64,000 bases of DNA from a virus: the IMG/VR virus record IMGVR_UViG_3300034418_007342, positions 1-64,000 of that record; one strand, written 5' to 3'. Shown here piece by piece: positions 16,117 to 28,100 of this stretch; position 1 is the first letter of the stretch; each line of letters begins with the position of its first letter. A program made the translations under genes and the position numbers. A model generated the notes under the pieces. The model was given only the letters and a program-made list of their open reading frames with translations. It did no database searches and had not been told where the DNA came from.

Positions 16117-19100
16117 ATGGCAATAACTAAAACTTTACCTTTCCTTCCTAGTGTTTTCCAAACCGAGACTAACGATAAGTTTTTAAGCACTACCCTTGAT
16201 CAGTTAGTGACGGAGCCAAATCTCGTTCCTATTAATGGATATGTTGGCAGAAAGTTTACACCAGGTTGGTCTGGAATAGAATCTTACGTAAGAGAACCAA
16301 GTGGGGTTAGAGCAGATTATCAACTTGAACCAACCACAGTTGTTAAAAATGCTGCAGATGCAGACTCTGTTGAATTTTATAACACTTATCCAGAATTGCT
16401 GCAAAAAATTCAAGAACTTGGGGGCAACGTTGCAGATCAAGATAGGTTATTTACTAGTCAATTTTATACATATGATCCTAAAATAGACTATGATAAGTTT
16501 GTAAATTATAGTCAATATTATTGGTTACCTGCCGGCCCTGATTCTGTAACTGTAAGTGCTACTAATATTGCAACTTCAAGGACATATTACGTTTATCCTG
16601 AAGACAACATTAATGTTTACCGATTTAGCAGCGAAAGCAATGTTGGCAATCCTGATATTATTGTTGTAAGAGAAGGAACGTATCAGTTTGTTGTAAATCA
16701 GCCCGGCAAAAAATTCTACATTCAAACAGAACCTGGTTTAAGCGGAAGACAAACAAATAATAATAATTTAAGTTCTAGAGAGATCGAAGGTGTTACTAAC
16801 AACGGTGATGATGTTGGTACAATTACCTTTAATGTTCCTATAAGTACTGCCCAAGACAATTTCTTAAATGCAACAAATGTTGCAGATGTCGGGTTTGTAA
16901 CAAATTTAAAATATAGCCAAATTGACCAACAACTGTTAAGCACAGTTGCTGCATTGGGTGGTATAGATGGTGTAACTGCGAACACATTACTCGATGGCCA
17001 AAGTTTAGTTTTTGGTACTTATTACAGCGACAGTGCAGATTGGGATAGCGGTAGCGGTCCTGTTAGTGCAGGACTACGCTATGGAGTTTGGGATATTACT
17101 TTAACACCAAGTGGCGGAGATTACTTAATTAGTTTAAGTTCAGGAACTGCCATACCAACAGGTAATAAAGTTACAATTTTAAGTGGTCTAAATTATGGTA
17201 ATACAGAATGGTACAAAAATACATCAGGTTATCTGAGTCAAGTTCCTGTTATTACTGCACCATTTGACACGTTGTATTATCAAGACAGTGAGGATGCAGA
17301 ACAATATGGTCGTATTCAGATCCTTAGTGCAGTAACAAAAACAATAGATGTTAATACAGATATTATTGGTAGAAAAAATTATATTAGTCCAAATAAAATT
17401 ACTTTTACTAACGGACTTAAAATTAAATTCGATAATACCGTAACACCTGAAGTTTACAGAAACAACGAATACTATGTAGAAGGAGTTGGCGATTCAATAA
17501 CTCTTACTCCGGTAGAATGGTTAAGTGTTTTTTATAGTTCTAGCCAAGAAAATTTTAGCCCAGTTGTTCGTTTTGTAGGTACTACAACTTATGCAAATTT
17601 AAATCAATCGAGAACACAACTAAGCATCGAAAGTAATGTTGATCCTTATACTGCAAATATTTCAACAGATTATGCCAGTTCAGGAGAAAACCGAAACAAC
17701 ATTTTCTCCAGCAACTTAAGTTTTCAATTTCCTTACAGAGGTGGGTTTAATACTGTTGGAGATAACGCTGACAATTTATTTCGAACAGGGACAATAGGTA
17801 TGTCTTTGGTAGGAATACCATTTTATGGTCCAACCAATGAAGCATATATAGAAGGTAAAAATGCAACTTCGTGGCACTACAATTCCCCATATGTTAAAAT
17901 TAATGGACAAGATACCTATGGTGGTTATCCTGATTCAAATGGCATTTACCACTACAACGACAGCACGTTCATTACTGCAAATGCTTGGGGAAATGTTGCT
18001 GGCCTGGGTAGCAATCTGTATGTGGAAACTGACGGGCATAGCACACTATTAGGGTATGCTATAGACGGATATCCCATATACGGACCTTACGGGTATTCCA
18101 ATCCTATGGATAAAGATAGCGGCGCAGTATTAATGGTAAGCAGTTATCAAGCAGATGATGGTGCTTCTTATAGGCCTTTATCTAAACTGGTTACTGTTAC
18201 TGCTAACAACACTTCTGGGTCTAATATAACACTAAATTCGACTTTTGAACTTGAGCCCGGCATGAGGCTTACATTTAGTTCTAATGCTAGTATAACAACC
18301 CCAGACGAGTACTGGATTGTTGCTGCCGGCCAACAATCCAGCGTCGGCCTTCCAAATAATAATTTAGGATTAAATCAGATCCAATTAAACAAAGACCTAA
18401 TAATTTATGCAAATACAGACATACAATTTGGCTTTCCTTCTGGTTCATTCATTGAGGATTATACGTACCAAGAAGGATTGGGTTCATTAGATAGGTTTAA
18501 TGGTAGATATTGTGTAACGCCCGACTATCCCAACGGGACCTATGCATACTTCTCGACTCAAGACACAACGGGTGTACCCACATACCCTTATTTTGTCGGA
18601 CAAAATTTCTATGGTAGTTTGGATATTAGTGATATCAATCAATTGACTGAACCAGACTATATTACCATTGATAGATCGAGTAGGGACCAAAATCCGTGGA
18701 GTAGACGCAACCGTTGGTTTCATAAAGAAGTTCTTGCACAAACAGCAAGTTATAACGGAACTTCATTGATTAGTTTAGACACTTATCAAAGAGCACAAAG
18801 ACCTATTGTTGAGTTTATTCCTAATTTACAGTTAACTAACTTTGGCAATCTTGCACTAATACCTGTTGATATTTTTGATACCACGATTACACAACCATTC
18901 AGTGCAGTAGAAGGGGTCACTGGTATTTTCTTAGACGGTGTCAGGATCGTCGATGGTATGCGTATTATTTTTGCCAACGACATTGATCCGTTAACACGAA
19001 ACAGGATTTATGTTGTACGCTATGTTGACCAAGACGGTATTCCTTCAACTGCTCCTATTTTAACACTAAAACTAATCGTAGCCTATGACGGCATCCCTGA

Positions 19101-22100
19101 TCCAGGCGAAACTGTTAGTGTTCTGAATGGTGTTAGTAACGGTGGTAAAAGTTATTGGTTTAACGGTGGCCAGTGGGTAGAAGGTCAGGTAAAGACTGGA
19201 CTTAACGTTGCGCCTTTATTCGACATTTTTGACGAAGATGGTAATAGTTTCACTGATAGGGACATTTATCCGTCAGTGAATACTGCAACAACATTTGACG
19301 GAACAAAACTATTCAGTTATCGAGAAGGAACTGGTACAGATGACAGTGTTCTTGGGTTTCCTTTAAGTTACAGATCACTTAACAATCAAGGTGATATAGA
19401 ATTTGTAAACAACTTTGATGTTGATACTTTTGGTTACACCACAGATGGTGTCACAGAAGTAATAAAAAATATTAGTTTAGGTTATATTCATCGGAACAAT
19501 GTTGATGGTACAACTACTAAATTAACATGTTGGAATACAGTAGTAGAAAACACTAAACAATATCAAATTTTTAGTTATGAATTTGATGGAATAAACAACG
19601 ATTTTAGTTTTGATATTGCGCCAAGTCAAAACACTGCTATTCCTAACCTACAAGTTTTAGTAAACTTTAAAAATCTGCAACAAACACAATATCAGGTAGA
19701 AGTAAGGCCAAATAATCAAAGATCAATTTCTATCAATAATAATCTTTTAAAATCTGGAGATAAGATAGATATTAAAGTTTACAGTACCCAAGTGTCTTCG
19801 CTTGGTTATTTTCAAGTACCTGATAATTTAAATTTCAATGTACAGAACGAAGTAGTTTCTTACCCTACGTTAGGACAAATTAGAAACCATGTAGGAAAAC
19901 TTGTAAGAAGTAGCACACAATTTATAGGCGGGTATCCGGGCACTAGCAACCTTCAAGATTTGAACTTGACAGCATATCCTGGGGAAATACTACAACAAAG
20001 TAGTCCTATTAGTTATGCCAGTATGTTCTTAGTTGACAAAGACTTCAATTTTGTCAATAGCATTTATAATGCACAACAAGAGTATACCAGATTTAAGAAT
20101 AAGTTTTTAAGTATTGCGACCAGCACCAATCAAATTGACTATAACGATCCTGTTTCTGGTGTAAACTACATTCTGAAAGAAATTAACAAAGTAAAAAATG
20201 ATACTTTTCCTTGGTTTTATAGTGATATGGTACCATATGGCGACAATGTTAATGTAATATCCTATACTGTTTTTGATCAATTACAAACCAACTATGAAAT
20301 TACAACAACATTTAGCCTAAGTACACTGAGTAACCAGGCTATACTTGTTTACTTAAATGGTGTTCAGTTACTCAATGGGTATGATTATACTTTCTTAGCA
20401 TCAGGTCCTGGCATTGCTTTAAGTTCTAATCTTTCAAGAAGTGTCGGAGATACATTAAAAATATATGAATATAGAAATACAGACGGAAACTATATTCCAG
20501 AAACACCAACTAAATTAGGCCTTTATCCAAAGTTTAAACCTGAACTAGTGGCAGATAGTACTTATAGAACACCTATCTATGTAATAGTTGGCCACGACGG
20601 CAGCAGAACCCCAGCATTTAATGATTTTAGAGATACCTATCTATTAGAATTAGAAAAAAGAATCTATAATAATATTAAACAGGAATACAACGAAGATCAA
20701 CTAAGCATCTACAACAGCATGCCTGGCAAGTTTAGAACTAATGATTATAGTTTAACAACTTACAATAGAATCATTAGTCGCAGTTTCCTGTATTGGGCAG
20801 GACAAAATAAAGTAGACTATAGCACAAACACAACTTACAACTCGGAAGATCCATTTACTTGGAACTATAGGACGGCTAAAGACAGCGACGGAGTATTTTT
20901 GCCAGGCAGTTGGCGTGCTTGTTACGAGTATTTTTACGATACTGTCAGGCCACACACAAATCCGTGGGAAATGTTGGGATTCAGCGAACGTCCTGATTGG
21001 TGGGTATCTACTTACGGTCCTGCACCTTATACCAGTGGCAACACAATACTATGGACAGACTTAAAGAACGGATACATTGCTGGTGGCAGTAGACAAGGAT
21101 ACGATACAACGTTTGCAAGATCCACATTACTAAGCATTATACCGGTAGATGCCCAAGGAAATCTGCGTAGTCCTATTGAAATACTTACTAACAATTATGA
21201 TATTTCCAATATGGATGAAAATTGGAGTGTAGGCAATTGGGGTCCTGGTGAGTATGCTTGGAGGACTAGTAGTGATTGGCCTTATGCTCAGCAGATAGTT
21301 ATGGCATTGACCAAGCCTGCCCAGTATTTCGCATTAGGGATTCAGAAAAACAAATATGTTTACAGTTCAGTAATCAATCAGTACACTGTAACTGACACAA
21401 ATTATAGACTGACACCATCAGATGTAGATATAAACGGAGACCAAGATGCCGATGGCAGTATTATCCGTTCTGCCGGATATTTAAATTGGATAAACGATTA
21501 TCAAGTCAGTAATGGAGTATTGACAAAAACAAAACTTAATAGGTACTTGCACGATTATAAAATAAATCTTGCTTACAGAATGGCTAGTTTTAGTGATAAG
21601 AAACTGCTAAAAGTTTTAGCGGATCAGAACAGTCCTAGTAGCGTGAATAGTTCAGTTATTATTCCAGATGAAGATTACGAATTAATTTTAGGTAAATCTA
21701 CTCCTTTAAGTAAAATAAAATACAGTGCAGTAGTAATTAAGAAAGTAGCCACTGGATTTGAAATTAACGGATATGATAGATCAAATCCAGTGTTTAACAT
21801 TGTTGCCCCAAATATTGATAACGAATCGGATGTTATAACTGTTCTTGACCGGCAAGTCCAATATTTTACTAAGTTTAGAAATTATCGATTGACGATCCCT
21901 TACGGTACAGTTTTAACAACTATTCAAGACGTTGCTAATTTTATAGCAGGATATGAAAGATTCTTACTATTGCAAGGATTCTCATTTGACTACTTTGATG
22001 AAGATCTGGGACAAATAAGAAATTGGCAATTAAGTACAAAAGAATTTATATTTTGGACTCAACAAGGCTGGCCTGTAAATTCTGTAATAGTTTTAAGTCC

Positions 22101-25100
22101 ATTTGCAGAAAGAGCAAAGATCAGAACTAGGAACGCTTTTGTAGAAGCCATAGAAAATAGTTACTATGGTACCAAAGTAATGGATCAGAACTTTCGTATT
22201 CTTGATAATGACACATATACCGTTAGAAGAGATCCACAACAGTTTTATTTAGAAATTGATGACATTAATAATAACAACTCTAGACTAATCGGTTATATCG
22301 AGTGTAATCTTATCCAAATTGAAAATGTATTGATTTTTAACAATACAACTCAATTTAATGACATTATTTACAATCCTCAGTCCGGAGAGCGTCAGTATAA
22401 ACTAAAACTTATTGGACAAAAAACAGGCGAGTGGACAGGAAGTCTTTATGCGCCAGGATACATTTACAATGAGCCAGGCGTACCCGAATGGAGACAAAAT
22501 AAAGACTACCTTAAAGGTGACCTCGTTGAATACAAAACCTTTTATTATGCTGCAAAAGAAAATGTGCCCGGATCAGTAGAATTTAATTTTACTGATTGGA
22601 ATCCAGTTGATAAAGATGCAATAAAAACAGGTCTTTTAAAGAACTTTAGTTTCAACGCTGGTCAGTTCACTGATTTTTATGACACTAACAAAGTTAACAT
22701 CGAGTCAGAAGATGACCAATTGGGTTTCGGATTGATTGGCTTTAGAAGTAGGTCTTATCTAAGCAATTTTGGTGTTAACGACGCAAGTCAGGTTAAGTTA
22801 TACCAAGGCTACATTAAGCAAAAAGGAACAAGGAATGCTATTAATTCATTGGCACAAGTAAGTCAGGATCCTTATACACCTACTGTAGGTGTTGATGTAA
22901 ACGAACAATGGGCATTCAGAGTCGGTAGTTATGGTGCTTTAGAAACTAATCAAGAAGTTGAAATAGTTTTGGATGAAAGTTATTTCCTAAGCAATCCAAC
23001 AAGTTTGACCGTAAATCCCAATAACTCGATTACCTACAGTAGTATTTACACACGGCCCGATGACTTATATAGGACAACAACTATACCTTTTTCTAGTCCG
23101 TTTTTATTAACAAGAACAGACAATACACCTAGAACTGATGACATACTGACTGCTGGATTTCCTAACATAGAAGATGTAGACTATACATTATTCAACTTAA
23201 ATGACCTTAGCACTCTCAACGCTAATATTAACCAGATTGGATCAGGAACAACTATTTGGGCCGCAGTAGACTTTAACAAGGACTGGAATGTTTATTATGT
23301 TACCAGTATCCATGCTTCTGTAATTGAAATTGGAAATGCACTCAATGGCCGAGTAAGTTGTTTAACAAGTGGATTTCATAATTTAAGTAAAAATGATGTA
23401 ATAGTGTTACAAAATGCTGAACAATTTTCAGGATTTTATAAAGTTTTAGAAGTAAATGGATTGAACTCATTTACTATTGAAACAGATTTAGATCTTAACG
23501 GGTTTAGCGGAGCAAGTGTAGATGCACCAGCCTATAAGTTGCAATCTTTAAGATATGACTATGCAACACAAATTAATTCTTGGACTCCAATAGACGGTTG
23601 GGCCGTTAATAGTAAAATCTGGATTAACAAGAATACAATAGATAGCGAATGGGGTGTCTACAATAAGACTGAGCCGTGGAGTGCCAACGTTAGTTTACCA
23701 CAAAGCCAGTATTTTACAAATGGCTTGTTTGGTTCTAGTTTAAAAATTAGTACAGATAATAATTTTGTAATTGTTGGACAACCGGGATATAATGGAAATA
23801 TCGGATCTGCTGTAAACTATAAAAAATCTGGAAGCGGGTCACTAAGTCTTGACAGAACTATTACAGGATCTTCTAGTAACTTGCGGAGTTTTGGATTTAG
23901 TTTAGAAAGCCAAAACAATGTTGTTGCAGTCGGCGCACCAGATTCTGGAACAAACGGAGAAGGTTATACTTACATTTACACTAGAGATTTTACAGGAGCA
24001 TTGGCCTTAAATCAGATACTAAGTGCAAGTAATGTAGACACAAGAAAATTTGGTTACAGTGTTGCAATGAGTTCTGACTACCAATGGCTCTATGTGGGCG
24101 CCCCAGACACTGATCAGGTAATTGTTTACGGCTGGGATTCTTCAGTTGAAGAAGAAGTTGATACATTAACTGGAGACGGTAGTACTAGTTTTACGCTGAC
24201 TTTTGATCCTGCAGGCACCGAACTAGTTACAGTTAGTAACACGACAACAGAGTTTGTTCCTTATAGAGATTTTACAGTAAGTACCTTTGGGATTACATTC
24301 ACTGCTAATACATCGGTCGATACATATGTTGTTAGACAACTCGGCCCTGGCTATAGAGAAATTACTACAATAAGCGGAACTGCAAACACTAGTTTTGGTT
24401 TTAGTGTCGCTACGAGCACAGAAGGAGCACAGGTTGTTGTAGGTGCCCCCACTTCTAATGTAACTGTTGGTAATACAAGTCTTCAAAGCGCAGGAACAAT
24501 TAGTGTTTACGATAGATCTATCGAAAAGTTTGTTGCTATTTCTGGCCAAACAGATTTTGGAGGTGTGCGTAATCCAGTAAGCATTACCAAAGTATATATA
24601 GGAAGTGAACTACAAGTTAATGGTATTGATTACATTTTTTCAGGAGCAATCTGTCAGTTTGTAGTTGCGCCTGGCGCCGGCAAAATTATTACAATTGAAA
24701 CAGACGAATTTAATCAAGTTGAAGAAACCGCAGCCGACTCACCACTAGCGGAAAACCAGTTTGGCTATAGTGTTGATTTATGTTCTTATAATTGTAGCAT
24801 TTATGCAGGAGCACCTTATTATAGCAGTAATGAAGCAGCAGGAAAATTTCAAACTGGTGCAGTTTATCGTTTATTGAATCAAGGACGGATTTACGGTAAT
24901 ATAACTGGCGAGGTACAAAATCCAACAGTAACATCTGCTGACAGCATTAGACTAAATGATTATGAAGTAATTTTTACTGGTTCATCGCTCACACAAGTAG
25001 TATCTGATATTAATAATAAACAAGTTCCTGGAGTTACTGCTTCTAACGCCAATGGATACCTTAGTATTGTAAGTAGCGGAACAATTTCTACTGACAAACT

Positions 25101-28100
25101 TCGTGTATTACCGGGCACCGGATCTGCACTAACTGATTTAGGATTAGATGTATTCCCGCAAACTGAAATTATTTTAAACCCAACAAACTTTGCATTTGAC
25201 CAGTTCGGCCAACGTGTGCTAATAGATAATACCAGCGAAAGACTTGCTATCGGTAGTACAGAAGCGATTACTATTGCAGACACCACATTTGATCTTGCAA
25301 CTTTTGAAACAATTTTTGATGCCAATGGCACAAGATTTAAGGATGAAGTGGATTCTGGCGCCGTGTGGATCTTTAATTTACTAAGTGATAGTAGAGAAAA
25401 TATTGACAATCCAAGCCAATTTGCTTACGTTCAACAATTAAAACCAAGTAATATAACATCCCCTGATTTTAATATTACTGAAGGCATGAAATTTGGAAGT
25501 GCTTTTGATTTACAAAATCAAAAAATCTACGTTGGTGCAAAGAATGAAAGCACATTCGAAACGAACGCAGGCGCAGTGGCATTATTTGTTAATCCAGATA
25601 ATTTGTACGGTTGGGATCTGTATAGGTACGAAGAAGCAAAAATTGATACTACAGCCCTTATTAAGAGTTACACATACAGTGCTGAAAATCAGTTAATTAT
25701 AGATAATTTAGATTTTATTGACCCAGTTAAAGGAAAGATTCTTGGTGTAGCTGAGCAAGATATTACATACAAAGTTGACTACGATCCAGCAGTTTATAAT
25801 AATGGAACATTAGATACTGTTAGCATTGACCCTGAATTTTATTGGACAGATAAACGTGTTGGACAAGTTTGGTGGGATCTGAGCACAGTACGTTTTCTTG
25901 ATTACGAGCAAGGCTCGGTACTATACAGGACAACAAACTGGGGCAGAGTTTTTCCTGGAAGTAGTATTGATGTCTACGAATGGGTAGAGAGTGATTATCC
26001 ACCGAGTCGTTATGTAGAAACAGGTGGCGACGGCGAGCCTAAGTATCCAGACAACAGTGCTTACACAACAATTTCATACGTTGATCCGCAATCTAACACA
26101 ACTCTAGTTAGGTATTATTACTGGGTTAAAAATAAAACAAATGTAACTGCAAACTTATTTGGTAGGACAATACCTACAACTTCTATTGCAGGATACATTA
26201 GTGATCCAAAATCTAGTCTTATTCCTTACTACGCAGCAATAAGACCGGATTCTGTGTCTCTTTACAATGTCCAAAACAAGACTGTAGGTAGAGACACAAT
26301 TTTTCATTTAAGTTATAAGACAGCAGACAATACTGCCATAATTCACAGCGAATATGCGCTGGTATCTGAAACTGGCGGAAATGAGAATTTAATTCCTAAT
26401 TCTATATATAACAAATTAGTTGACAGTCTTGCAGGATTAGATAAATTTGGAAACCCAGTTCCTGATCCTGCACTTGGTGTACAAGAACGCTACGGTATTG
26501 ATATTAGACCAAGGCAGAGCATGTACATTGAAAGAGAATCTGCAGTAAAAACTTTTGTTACTTTTGTTAACAGTGTGTTTGCCAAGTACTTAATGAGTGA
26601 AGGTTATAATTTATCTTTACTTAATGGCAGTGTATTAACAGCAGGCGGTAACGGCGAAACTATTCCCGATTCTAATTCTGGGGCCTACAATTTAACTGTA
26701 GATACTTACGACGAGCTAACTTATATTAACATCATTATTCAACCAGTTGGCTATAAAGTTCTTGTTTTAAATGATAGGACAGTTAGTAACCTTTGGACAA
26801 TATATACAAAACAGTCCGACAACACGTGGTTGTTAACTGACGTTCAGAGTTATAGAACAAGCGATTATTGGCAGTATATAGATTGGTATGCTCCTGGATT
26901 TACAGCAAAAACTGTTCCAAATTATACAATCAATACTTTTGCAGATTTATCGACTTTAACACAATTGCGTTCTAAAGATATTGTAAAAGTTCTAAACAAT
27001 GGACAGAACCAATGGGTCTTATTGCAAATATTCCCTAACGTTGTAACTACAGTCGGTGTTGAAAATGGTACTATAAAGTTTTTAGACAGCTTGTGGGACT
27101 TACCTAACAACGCTATGAGTTATGACAACGACTTATTTGACGGCGCAAGGTATGACCAAAACCCAAGTTTAGAGATAAGGCAATTAATACAAGCAGTCAA
27201 ACAAGATTTATTTGTAAATGAACTGGGCCCAGACTTCTTAGAATTATTCTTTGCTTTAATTTATAAAGCCTTACAAGAACAAAAGAGTTTGGATTGGGTC
27301 TTTAAGACTAGCCTAGTTGATATTGTACAAAAAATAGACGGTTTAAACCAACCACAAATCTATTTTAAAGATGACACCGATTTTTACTTAGATTATATTG
27401 AGGAAGTAAAACCCTATCATACAAAAGTCAGGGAATTCATTGTAGACTATCAAGGCAACGATAATTGGACCGGTTATACCACAGACTTTGATGTACCATC
27501 ATACTACGACCCAGTATTTCAGCAATACAGAAGTCCTACAAGCGACTATGCACAAGATATAAATGCAAGAAACAATTTGTTGCAGTACAAAGATTGGAGA
27601 GACAACTATCAATACTACATTGAAGAAATTACTGTAGCAAATGGGGGATCAGGATATACAAGTACTCCTAACGTAACAGTAACAGGCAGTAATATAGGAA
27701 ATGATGCAGTAGCAAGGGCATTGATCACTAATGGAGCAGTTACACGCATTGAGGTATTATACCCAGGCTCTAATTATGTCTTACAACCCAATATTACAAT
27801 TTCAGGAGGCAGCGGATCTGGCGCCACAGCATACGCTATAGTAAAAAATGATGTTACTAGAAAACTAAAAACTACTTTAGCGTATGATAGAATTACATAC
27901 GGTTCTGAAGTATTAGTATGGACTGCTAATACATCTTATAGTGCCGGCAACATTATTACCTATTCAAACGTTGCCTATCAAGCCACGACATCATTTACTT
28001 CAGGATCCACATTTAGCGGTACAAACTTAGAACTCTATGATGGAAATAGATTTAGAACTGCCAATGACAGGATTCAAAGTTATTACGTAGCCGAAACCGG